A stretch of 9,786 bases of DNA, taken from an uncultured Kangiella sp. (lineage in GTDB: Bacteria > Pseudomonadota > Gammaproteobacteria > Enterobacterales > DSM-103792). This document shows positions 1 through 5,983 of this stretch, in pieces (position 1 is the first letter of the stretch; each line of letters begins with the position of its first letter). Below the pieces are notes generated by a model, which ran no database searches, was not told the origin of the DNA, and worked only from the letters and a program-made list of their open reading frames with translations. A program made the position numbers and the translations under genes. The DNA lies in the NCBI GenBank assembly GCA_946481205.1, contig CAMLNB010000133.1, positions 1 through 9,786 of the forward strand, given 5' to 3'.

Positions 1-141
1 CGGACGCCTGATAACAACAAAGTCAGCCGCTTGTCAGGGCCGGTAGAAGTCAAAGAGTCGTTCCTGCGCGCCAAACCAACGGCACGCGTAGTCAGTCGCG
101 GCGGTTTTGGTCGCGCTGCCGCAGCGCGGGCTGGGGGCTGA
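1..141 (+). CDS. C-terminal end of a YgiB-like (DUF1190) protein, 5' end outside window
   Basis: This frame is open from the first base and ends in TGA at 139-141, giving 46 visible residues. The tail contains a Ser-Arg-Gly-Gly-Phe-Gly segment followed by an Ala/Arg-rich stretch ending in Gly-Gly, which resembles the low-complexity C-terminus of the YgiB (DUF1190) family. In enterobacteria ygiB lies immediately upstream of ygiC, and here the next gene is a clear YgiC homologue only 3 bases away, which is the main support. YgiB proteins are usually lipoproteins or secreted proteins of unknown function; the N-terminal part that would show a signal peptide lies outside the window. The family call rests on a short low-complexity tail plus context, so it is moderate. 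Confidence 0.65.
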   Translation, partial: RTPDNNKVSRLSGPVEVKESFLRAKPTARVVSRGGFGRAAAARAGG

Positions 142-144
142 GAC

Positions 145-1299
145 ATGCGCCGTGTGCGCTGCAAGGAGCGACCCAACTGGAAGGCATTCGCCGAGCAGCA
201 CGGCTTTGGCTTTCACACCATGTATGGCGCACCGTATTGGGATGAAACCGCCTATTACCAGTTCTCGCTGGCGCAGATCGAGAACGATTTGGAAGCGCCG
301 ACCGAAGAACTGCACGCGATGGCGATGGCGCTGGTGGATGACGCCATTCGCGATGAGCGTTTGCTGACTCAGCTGGCAATTCCGGCTGAACACTGGCCGC
401 TGTTGCGCGACAGCTGGCAGCGTCGCGATCCGGCGATGTATGCCCGCATGGATTTGGCCTACGACGGCAACGGCCCAGCCAAGCTCTACGAGCTCAACTA
501 CGATACGCCGACGTCGTTGTACGAAAGCGCGTTCTTTCAATGGGTCTGGTTGGAACAAATGCAGGCTGCCGGCGAGTTGCCAACGACAGCCGATCAGTTC
601 AATTCGATTCAGGACAAGCTGGAGAGCTTCTTCGCCAATACCGCGTTGTGCCTGCCGGTGCATTTCGCTGCACTCGGTGATAACGAGGAAGACTGCGGCA
701 CTGTGGCTTATCTGCGCGATATCGCGACGCAGGTGCGCTGCCCGAATCGATTCGTACCGATCGAGCAGATTGGTGTCGATAGCGATGGCCAGTTTGTCGA
801 TGAAGAAGGCGAACCCATTGCCACATTGTTCAAACTGTACCCATGGGAAGATTTGCTGCAGGAGCCCTACGCCGAGCATTTGCAGCAGTCGGCAACACGG
901 TTCATCGAACCACCATGGAAACTGATTCTGAGCAACAAAGCTGCGCTGGCGTTGCTCTGGCAGCGCCATCCGGGGCATCCCAATCTGTTGCCAACCTATT
1001 TCGATGACAGCACAACACCGCTGCCGGCAGGGTGGGTACGCAAACCGTTCTTTTCTCGTGAAGGCGCCAATGTGCACGCGCACATGCCGAGCGGCGAGCA
1101 GCTGAAGATCGCCGGCCCTTACGAACGTTACCCAACGGTCCGGCAAGCATGGCATGCAGCACCCTGTTTCGATGGCAACTATACCGTGCTCGGTAGTTGG
1201 CTGGTGGCGGATCAGGCGTGTGGCATCGGTATTCGGGAAGATGCCTCATTGGTCACCCAAGATTTGTCTCGGTTCTTGCCGCATATCATCCTGGATTAA
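145..1299 (+). CDS. ygiC: YgiC-like glutathionylspermidine synthase-family ATP-grasp protein
   Basis: The 384-residue product matches the E. coli YgiC/YjfC family (glutathionylspermidine synthase C-terminal-type, ATP-grasp fold) along its whole length; YgiC is also about 386 residues. Recalled family landmarks visible here are FHTMYG at 23-28, the ELNYDTPTSLYE block at 116-127, LFKLYPWE at 228-235, the KPFFSREGAN loop at 300-309 (likely nucleotide/metal binding), and GSWLVADQACGIGIRED at 350-366. The fold implies an ATP-dependent carboxylate-amine ligase, but YgiC proteins lack the amidase half of true Gsp synthetase and their substrate is not established. The start at 145 aligns with the family N-terminus (M-x-R-V...ERP-x-W), follows a G-rich stretch, and leaves only 3 bases after the YgiB-like stop, so the pair is probably one operon. 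It is not expected to take part in the injection system. Confidence 0.92.
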   Translation: MRRVRCKERPNWKAFAEQHGFGFHTMYGAPYWDETAYYQFSLAQIENDLEAPTEELHAMAMALVDDAIRDERLLTQLAIPAEHWPLLRDSWQRRDPAMYARMDLAYDGNGPAKLYELNYDTPTSLYESAFFQWVWLEQMQAAGELPTTADQFNSIQDKLESFFANTALCLPVHFAALGDNEEDCGTVAYLRDIATQVRCPNRFVPIEQIGVDSDGQFVDEEGEPIATLFKLYPWEDLLQEPYAEHLQQSATRFIEPPWKLILSNKAALALLWQRHPGHPNLLPTYFDDSTTPLPAGWVRKPFFSREGANVHAHMPSGEQLKIAGPYERYPTVRQAWHAAPCFDGNYTVLGSWLVADQACGIGIREDASLVTQDLSRFLPHIILD

Positions 1300-1413
1300 G
1301 CCAGATAGCGTTGAGCTGCAAGTTTGTTCGGCCAATTTATTCAATCACTTAGCAAATTCTTTTTAATCAAATTCAAGCTGGTGATCGTTGGAATCAAGCC
1401 GACAAGAACGCGC

Positions 1414-1442
1414 TTGACGAAACTGGCGCGCTGATCTTCAAT
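1414..1442 (+). promoter_or_regulatory. Possible sigma70-type promoter for the eCIS operon
   Basis: A TTGACG hexamer at 1414-1419 (5 of 6 matches to the -35 consensus) is separated by 17 bases from TTCAAT at 1437-1442 (4 of 6 matches to the -10 consensus). An AT-rich stretch lies about 40-90 bases upstream. Transcription would start near 1449, leaving a leader of roughly 280 bases before the DUF4255 gene. The match is only fair, and such matches arise by chance in gaps of this size. Confidence 0.3.
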
Positions 1443-1573
1443 AGGTCTGTCGTGCGCCGTCAGTGGTCAGGGATGCGATAGATTTGCCGGCGCGCCGCCA
1501 CATCCCTTGTGCAATTCCTTCTCCGTTTGTTCGTTATCGCGCGGTGACGCGATGGCGCGGGGTTTTCTGTCGC

Positions 1574-1609
1574 TGTGTTTTCTTGACTTGAGTGTGTTTT
1601 GCACTTGAG
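1574..1609. repeat. Imperfect tandem direct repeat upstream of the first eCIS gene
   Basis: Two adjoining copies share TGTGTTTT followed, after 4 or 2 bases, by ACTTGAG: copy 1 at 1574-1592 and copy 2 at 1593-1609. A partial third TTTTCTG lies just upstream, near 1562-1568. The 17-19 base period is close to two turns of B-DNA, which would put both copies on the same helix face, as with paired binding sites for a dimeric regulator. The function is inferred; only the repeat itself is seen. Confidence 0.5.
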
Positions 1610-1729
1610 CGGTGGACTATTGCCTGCGTTTAGTGCGCGATAGTGTTCCACCGAGTGCAGCGACTGTTGCTGAAGCTGAGGCGCATAACCCACCGGTTCT
1701 GCGCCAAACCAGACAAGGACGCAGCAGGG

Positions 1730-2299
1730 ATGCTGGATGTAACGCTCAAGTTTCTGGTTCAAGAACTGAACGGCTATCTGCTGGCACGTACTGGCAGTGA
1801 CTTCGGTGCCGTGGAGTTGTGCCAAGCCGTCGACGATACCGGTAAATGGGCCGTCAAAGAGGATGTGCTTGGGCTGTCACTGATCAATATCGAAGAAGAG
1901 CGGGTGTTGCGTGCCCAGCTACCGGAAACGACTTATCTGAACGGCCAGCATGTGTTGCTGCAACCACCATTGCGACTCAATCTGCATCTGCTGTTCTGCG
2001 CCCGATTCAAGCAGTATGACCAAGCGCTGCGCCAACTCTCTCATCTGCTGACTTACTTTCAGGGCCATTTGCAGTTCACGCCAGAGCAGTATCCGGGCTT
2101 GGACCCGCGCATCGAAAAGCTGGTGCTGGAACTGCAATCCCCGAGTTACGAACACCTGAATCAGATCTGGGCCTTTCTCGGCGGTAAACAGTTGCCCTCA
2201 GTGCTGTACCGCATGCGCATGATCATTCTGCAGGATGCGGAGACAGCGGCGGTGCAACCGCCATTGACCGAAATTCACACGGAGTTTCGGCAGCCATGA
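1730..2299 (+). CDS. DUF4255 (Pvc16 N-terminal family) tail-terminator/cap protein of the eCIS
   Basis: The 189-residue product belongs to the DUF4255/Pvc16_N family, which forms the hexameric cap that stops tube and sheath polymerisation in PVC/Afp-type particles. Hallmarks are VDDTGKWAVKED at 34-45, SLINIEEERVLRAQLPET at 50-67, the FKQYDQALRQLSHLLTYFQ helix at 93-111, and LNQIWAFLGGKQLPSV at 143-158. The frame stays open upstream to an ATG at 1643, but the extra 29 residues are basic and unlike the family. The ATG at 1730 gives the usual MLD N-terminus and has an AAGGA about nine bases upstream, so it was preferred. The stop overlaps the next start as ATGA (2296-2299), implying coupled translation. 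Placing the cap gene first differs from PVC and Afp, where it comes last. Confidence 0.93.
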   Translation: MLDVTLKFLVQELNGYLLARTGSDFGAVELCQAVDDTGKWAVKEDVLGLSLINIEEERVLRAQLPETTYLNGQHVLLQPPLRLNLHLLFCARFKQYDQALRQLSHLLTYFQGHLQFTPEQYPGLDPRIEKLVLELQSPSYEHLNQIWAFLGGKQLPSVLYRMRMIILQDAETAAVQPPLTEIHTEFRQP

Positions 2300-3312
2300 C
2301 CACGCGCTTCGGCAGCTTGCTGCGTTTCCAAACCAGTCACGAATACTACAACGGCAGTTGTCCGGATTTTTCCCTGCTGCTGCCGGAAAGCAGTCAGCGA
2401 CTGCTGCGCCGTGGCCGGATGTTGCTCAAGCAGCTGAATCAGCAATGGCATCTGCTTTATGAGCAGGACGCAGACGGTGAGCCGCTGGCAGGTATGGTCG
2501 GTGAGCGAATCCGATTTGGCCTGCAGCTGCTGAATCCCTACTTCGGCAATTTCACCGCGGACTCGTTGGCGGAAGCGGGCATCGTGCCGGTTTATCGTAA
2601 CAGTGGCGATCCGGACACTTTGGCGGCACCGGTTCGGATGCCGCTATGCGCTGGCATATACAGCCATCGGATCAGTCAGGTTGGTCGGCCTGCCACCCTG
2701 CGATTGCTGCAGGCCGATGGCAGTGTGCTGCACAGCGTGACCATCAGCCTTGAGCATAATCGCGAGCAGTATGCCTTTGACTTGCGCGAGCTGACGCCCG
2801 GCGACTACCAGATTGAAGAAGTGTTTCCAGGTAACGTCCAGGTTCTGCACCCAATCTATCTCGAACCAGAGCTGGCCCAGCAACCGATTGCGGCACTGGT
2901 TGAGCTGGAGTTGGCCGAAGGCTTTTACGACGCTGCCGTCGATTTCACACTGAACTTCCAAGCCCGGCAGCAGCCGCTGCGGTTTTATCTGGTGGTGCGC
3001 AATTACAGCGAAGCTGAGTTTGCCCAGCTCAGCGTCAGCGATCATGGCTTTGCCGAAGAAGCCCGACCGGAAATTCTGTTTCAGCGCATCGCGGCGAACA
3101 ACTTCGGCAATGACGAGATTCCGCCTGAGCTGCTGGCGCGCGATGGTGAACGGGTGGTGTTGTTCCGTTCGCAAGCGCCGCTGCTGCGCCGCTCGTCGCC
3201 GCGACGTCGGCTACAGTTGCGCCGCAATGGTGACATCTTGGTCGAGCACTTGCCGCAACCCGGCGCTGACAGCATCAAGGCAGAGCAGATTGTGTTGGTA
3301 GGCAAACCCTGA
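2296..3312 (+). CDS. Conserved eCIS protein of unknown function, candidate cap-associated component
   Basis: The 338-residue protein starts in a 4-base ATGA overlap with the cap gene. Its N-terminus (SLLRFQTSHEYYNG at 7-20, then DFSLLLPESS and a long amphipathic stretch ending WHLLYE at 51-56) resembles uncharacterised proteins that often sit between the DUF4255 and sheath genes in eCIS loci. Residues 110-250 look beta-rich, with alternating hydrophobic strands and a turn-rich PGDYQIEEVFPGN segment at 168-180, compatible with an Ig-like or immunoglobulin-binding-like sandwich. An Arg-rich patch lies at 298-310. No signal peptide or membrane segment is visible. Tight coupling to the cap gene suggests a partner of the terminator, perhaps like the cap adaptor described for the Algoriphagus particle, but that is inference from position. 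I recognise no enzymatic motif. Confidence 0.85.
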   Translation: MTTRFGSLLRFQTSHEYYNGSCPDFSLLLPESSQRLLRRGRMLLKQLNQQWHLLYEQDADGEPLAGMVGERIRFGLQLLNPYFGNFTADSLAEAGIVPVYRNSGDPDTLAAPVRMPLCAGIYSHRISQVGRPATLRLLQADGSVLHSVTISLEHNREQYAFDLRELTPGDYQIEEVFPGNVQVLHPIYLEPELAQQPIAALVELELAEGFYDAAVDFTLNFQARQQPLRFYLVVRNYSEAEFAQLSVSDHGFAEEARPEILFQRIAANNFGNDEIPPELLARDGERVVLFRSQAPLLRRSSPRRRLQLRRNGDILVEHLPQPGADSIKAEQIVLVGKP

Positions 3313-3355
3313 GCTGCTGTGCAGTGCATGTTGCACAGGCAAGCTAGGCTCAGGG
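3307..3355 (+). promoter_or_regulatory. Two-tier inverted repeat (nested hairpin) over the stop codon before the sheath gene
   Basis: An outer perfect 8-bp pair (CCCTGAGC at 3307-3314 with GCTCAGGG at 3348-3355) encloses an inner perfect 7-bp pair (CTGTGCA at 3317-3323 with TGCACAG at 3332-3338) with an 8-base loop. The outer left arm includes the TGA of the upstream gene (3310-3312). No U-run follows, so a standard intrinsic terminator is unlikely. An mRNA-processing or stabilising structure at the 5' side of the sheath message, or a partial attenuator, fits better. Confidence 0.5.
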
Positions 3356-3420
3356 AGCAGTAGAGAAAACGTACGAGCAGTTTGAACAAAGCAAGTTTTG
3401 CAAACCTGTGTTGGCAAACC

Positions 3421-3427
3421 GAAGGAG
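3421..3427 (+). promoter_or_regulatory. Shine-Dalgarno site that fixes the sheath start
   Basis: GAAGGAG lies seven bases before the ATG at 3435. It rules out an upstream in-frame TTG at 3408, which would add nine residues not found in sheath proteins. Confidence 0.8.
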
Positions 3428-3434
3428 CCGAGCA

Positions 3435-4847
3435 ATGGCCACCTACAAAACACCGAACGTCTATGTTGAAGAGATCCCGGTTTTCCCGCCGTCGGTGGCG
3501 GAGGTGGGGACGGCCATTCCGGCTTTTGTCGGCTATACCCAAAAAGCCAGCCGGAACACGGCTGACGATCTGCATCTGAAACCAACCAAGATCTACTCCT
3601 TGAAGGAGTATGAGGCGCTGTTTGGTTTGCCGGATGAGGATGACCTGGCCATCAGCGTCACCGACCTCGGCAGTGGAGCCTACAGCGTCAACACGGTTAC
3701 GCTGCCAACGCCGGCGTACTTGCTTTACTACAGCATCAAGCTGTACTTCGACAACGGTGGCAGTCAATGCTATGTCGTGTCGGTTGGCTATTACCAAGCT
3801 GCTGCGGTGATCGATCTGACCGGTGACGGCACCACCGCGCCGGCGACCGGTTTCGGTTTGCAGGACGGACTCGATGCTGTTGCCTTGGAAGATGAGCCGA
3901 CCTTGCTGGTGATTCCCGAGGCGGTCAAGCTCAGCACGGCCGACTATCAAACGCTGGTGCAGGCCATGCTCGGTCAATGCGACAAGCTGCGCGACCGCTT
4001 CTGCATATTCGACATCCGCGATGGCGGTATTGCGCTCGACAACGCCGGCCTGCTGGCCAATCGCGGTTATTTCGGCAACAACTATCTGAAGTACGGCGCC
4101 GCCTACTATCCATTCGTCAAATCAACGCTGAATTACTACATCAATGTCGGCGAAACCAATGTCGATGTCAGCGTCGGTGCCAATCCGGCCGCTGAGTTGC
4201 AATCATTCAAGACCACCAATACCGCGCTGTACAACTTTGTCAAAACTGCACTGAAAGAGCATTTCATCATGCTGCCGCCAAGCGGTGCTGTCGCTGGCGT
4301 TTATGCCGCAACCGATGCCAACCGCGGTGTCTGGAAAGCGCCGGCCAATGTCAGCTTGGTCGATGTTATCGAGCCGGTGATCCGGCTCGATAACCTCAAG
4401 CAGGACGATCTGAACGTCGATGCCACCACCGGCAAATCCATCAATGCCATACGCGCGTTTGCTGGCAAAGGCACGCTGGTCTGGGGCGCCCGCACGCTGG
4501 CTGGCAATGACAATGAGTGGCGTTATGTCTCGGTGCGGCGCTTCTTCAATATGGTCGAAGAGTCGGTCAAGAAGTCGACTTACTGGGCAGTGTTCGAGGG
4601 CAACGATTCCAATACCTGGGTCAAGGTCCGCGGCATGATCGAGAACTACTTGATCGATAAATGGCGCGAGGGCGCGCTGGCCGGGGCAACGCCGAAAGAT
4701 GCCTTCTTCGTCAAGTGTGGGCTTGGCGTGACGATGAACGCGCAAGACATTCTGGAAGGGCGGATGAATGTCGAGATTGGCATGGCGGTGGTGCGTCCGG
4801 CTGAGTTCATCATCCTGAAGTTCTCGCACAAGTTGCAGACTTCATAG
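3435..4847 (+). CDS. Contractile tail sheath protein (eCIS, Pvc2/Afp2 family)
   Basis: The 470-residue product is a phage-type tail sheath subunit that would form hexameric rings around the inner tube and contract on firing. The N-terminus (TYKTPNVYVEEIPVFPPSV at 3-21, then a VGTAIPAFVGYT segment) is the usual sheath N-arm and first strand. The conserved C-terminal domain starts near RRFFNMVEESV at 368-378 and includes WREGALAGATPKDAFFVKCG at 410-429, with an IILKFSHKLQ ending whose terminal strand normally handshakes between subunits. Length is typical of full sheaths. It is the only sheath gene seen here, whereas PVC and Afp carry three. A 122-base spacer with a nested hairpin and a strong ribosome binding site precede it, consistent with high expression. 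A perfect 13-bp inverted repeat lies within codons 311-320. Confidence 0.97.
   Translation: MATYKTPNVYVEEIPVFPPSVAEVGTAIPAFVGYTQKASRNTADDLHLKPTKIYSLKEYEALFGLPDEDDLAISVTDLGSGAYSVNTVTLPTPAYLLYYSIKLYFDNGGSQCYVVSVGYYQAAAVIDLTGDGTTAPATGFGLQDGLDAVALEDEPTLLVIPEAVKLSTADYQTLVQAMLGQCDKLRDRFCIFDIRDGGIALDNAGLLANRGYFGNNYLKYGAAYYPFVKSTLNYYINVGETNVDVSVGANPAAELQSFKTTNTALYNFVKTALKEHFIMLPPSGAVAGVYAATDANRGVWKAPANVSLVDVIEPVIRLDNLKQDDLNVDATTGKSINAIRAFAGKGTLVWGARTLAGNDNEWRYVSVRRFFNMVEESVKKSTYWAVFEGNDSNTWVKVRGMIENYLIDKWREGALAGATPKDAFFVKCGLGVTMNAQDILEGRMNVEIGMAVVRPAEFIILKFSHKLQTS
4365..4394 (+). repeat. Perfect 13-bp inverted repeat with 4-base loop inside the sheath gene
   Basis: GTTATCGAGCCGG at 4365-4377 is exactly complementary to CCGGCTCGATAAC at 4382-4394, with loop TGAT. 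In frame it encodes VIEPVIRLDN (sheath residues 311-320). As RNA it would form a very stable hairpin in the middle of the message. No U-run follows. Confidence 0.85.
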
Positions 4848-4891
4848 CCGCTGCTGCCGGATTCGCTGACGGAAATTCATCTCACTGATTC

Positions 4892-4898
4892 AGGAGGT
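4892..4898 (+). promoter_or_regulatory. Near-consensus Shine-Dalgarno of the first tube gene
   Basis: AGGAGGT eight bases before the ATG at 4907 is the strongest ribosome binding site seen in the window, fitting a subunit needed in many copies. Confidence 0.85.
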
Positions 4899-4906
4899 TT
4901 CGCATC

Positions 4907-5341
4907 ATGCCTACTCCCTATCCATTACCGACATTCCATTTCACAGTCGAGTGGGGTGGCAAGCGGGTTGGCTTCTCGGAAGTCACCGGGCTGACCCAGG
5001 AAAACCAGGCGATTGAATATCGCGATGGCTCTTTTCCCGAGTATTCGTCAATCAAGATGCCTGGCCTGCGCAAGTTCAGCAACGTCACGCTGAAGCGCGG
5101 CATCATCAAAGGCGACAACGATTTCTTCAAATGGCTCAGCACAGTCAAGCTCAATACTGTCGAGCGACGCAATCTGGTGATCAGCTTGCTCAATGAAGAA
5201 CATCAGCCGGTGATGGTCTGGAAAGTGATGAACGCGTTCCCGGTCAAGGTCGAAGGGCCAGCGCTGAAGGCATCCGCCAATGAGGTGGCGATCGAGTCGG
5301 TCGAACTGGCGCATGAAGGGCTTGAGCTGCAGAACGAGTAA
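4907..5341 (+). CDS. Inner tube protein, gp19-like (Pvc1/Afp1 family)
   Basis: The 144-residue protein has the phage T4 gp19-like tube fold signature: an N-terminal FHFTVEWGGKRVGFSEVTGL stretch (first beta-hairpin and tube-lumen loop), EYRDGSFPEYSSIKMPGL in the middle, TLKRGIIKGDNDFFKW before the central helix, and RRNLVISLLNEEHQPVMVW-x-V in the C-terminal half. Such proteins stack as hexameric rings to make the inner tube, in whose lumen cargo is carried in eCIS particles. Length is standard. Its position right after the sheath gene and its near-consensus ribosome binding site suggest it is the major tube subunit. It is clearly paralogous to the next gene. Confidence 0.96.
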   Translation: MPTPYPLPTFHFTVEWGGKRVGFSEVTGLTQENQAIEYRDGSFPEYSSIKMPGLRKFSNVTLKRGIIKGDNDFFKWLSTVKLNTVERRNLVISLLNEEHQPVMVWKVMNAFPVKVEGPALKASANEVAIESVELAHEGLELQNE

Positions 5342-5344
5342 GCC

Positions 5345-5791
5345 ATGGCGATGTACTACCCGCCGGTCGGCTTCCACTTCAAGGTGGAAGTGTCCGGCTT
5401 GCCGACTGACAGCAATGACGTCCGCTTTTCGGAGGTCAGTGGCTTGGCTGTTGAATTGGCGACGGAAGAAATTGCCGAGGGTGGTGAGAACCGTTTTCTG
5501 CAGAAATATCCGACCCGGGTCAAGTATCCGGAGCTGGTATTGAAACGTGGGCTGCTACTGAAGTCGGATTTGTGGGATTGGATCCGGAACAATCTGGAGA
5601 AGGACGTGCTGGAGCCGCGCGATCTGACCATCAAGTTGCTGAACGAGCAGCACGAGCCGTTGCTGACTTGGAATGTGGTCAAAGCGTATCCGACCAAATG
5701 GTCGATCAGCGACCTCAGTGCCAGCAACAACAGCATTGTTGTCGAGAGCTTGCAGTTCTACTACCAGTACTTCAGTCAGACCCGCAGCTGA
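5345..5791 (+). CDS. Second inner tube protein, gp19-like (Pvc5/Afp5-type, probably baseplate-proximal)
   Basis: This 148-residue paralogue of the preceding gene shares the FHFKVEVSGL hairpin at its N-terminus, RFSEVSGL, a KYPELVLKRGLLLKSDLWDW block, and PRDLTIKLLNEQHEPLLTWNV-x-KAYP. It differs in carrying a TEEIAEGGENRF insertion after the first hairpin. In PVC/Afp particles the equivalent proteins form the ring or rings joining the tube to the spike. It starts 3 bases after the previous stop without a good Shine-Dalgarno, so translation is probably coupled and weaker than for the first tube gene, consistent with a low-copy adaptor ring. An alternative start is the ATG two codons in, at 5351. 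Confidence 0.95.
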   Translation: MAMYYPPVGFHFKVEVSGLPTDSNDVRFSEVSGLAVELATEEIAEGGENRFLQKYPTRVKYPELVLKRGLLLKSDLWDWIRNNLEKDVLEPRDLTIKLLNEQHEPLLTWNVVKAYPTKWSISDLSASNNSIVVESLQFYYQYFSQTRS

Positions 5792-5818
5792 TGCGGTTTG
5801 CTGGCGAGGAGAAGGGCC

Positions 5819-5980
5819 ATGCCGATCATTGTTGATGAAGTGGTGATCTCGGTCGAGGTCAGCAATCAGGCGGCCGGCGGTACCGCCAGTACGCCGGATG
5901 CCACGCAGGACAAGCAAGCGGTTATCGCCGAATGTGTCGAGCGGGTGCTGGAAATTCTCGAACAACGACAAGAGCGCTGA
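5819..5980 (+). CDS. Small DUF5908-family eCIS protein
   Basis: The 53-residue product (MPIIVDEVVISVEVSN at the N-terminus, a Gly/Thr/Pro linker, then a C-terminal helix KQAVIAECVERVLEILEQRQ) matches the pattern of DUF5908: an N-terminal MP-hydrophobic strand and a C-terminal amphipathic helix containing a Cys. These small proteins occur in eCIS loci between tube and LysM genes, at the place of pvc6; their role is not settled. The frame is open from an in-frame TTG at 5798, but the ATG at 5819 is preferred because GAGGAGAAGGG (5806-5816) sits just before it and the family begins with MP. The next gene starts 3 bases after the stop. Confidence 0.85.
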   Translation: MPIIVDEVVISVEVSNQAAGGTASTPDATQDKQAVIAECVERVLEILEQRQER

Positions 5981-5983
5981 GCC

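Larger units (their letters stand above)
1300..1729. other. Non-coding gap between ygiC and the eCIS operon
   Basis: About 430 bases without a credible gene; open frames here on either strand lack family resemblance and ribosome binding sites. The first 80 bases (about 1321-1378) are AT-rich compared with the flanking genes. There is a 10-bp GC palindrome at 1488-1497, a weak 5-bp hairpin at 1537-1552 followed shortly by four T, a possible sigma70 promoter at 1414-1442, and a tandem direct repeat at 1574-1609. No convincing intrinsic terminator for the ygiBC transcript was found. The gap most likely carries the promoter and control region of the eCIS operon. Confidence 0.7.

Noticed and set aside
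34..1155. 373-residue open frame on the minus strand opposite ygiC
   Set aside because: It is the antisense shadow of a clearly homologous + strand gene; its translation shows no family pattern and there is no ribosome binding site.
1537..1565. TCGCG/CGCGA hairpin followed by TTTT as an intrinsic terminator
   Set aside because: The stem is only 5 bp and nine bases separate it from four T, too weak for a terminator call.
1643..1729. N-terminal extension of the DUF4255 protein
   Set aside because: The 29 extra residues are basic and unlike the family; the ATG at 1730 has a ribosome binding site and gives the normal N-terminus.
3382..3412. Possible promoter TTGAAC ... TGTGTT before the sheath gene
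   Set aside because: The spacing is 19 bases and the -10 match is poor; it is not distinguishable from chance.
3081..3977. 298-residue minus-strand frame across the unknown gene and sheath start
   Set aside because: It spans the ends of two + strand genes and the spacer between them, with composition typical of reverse-strand readings of GC-rich genes.
5876..5887. 12-bp palindrome GGCGGTACCGCC in the DUF5908 gene
   Set aside because: It lies within coding sequence with GC-rich Gly/Thr codons and has no loop; probably chance.
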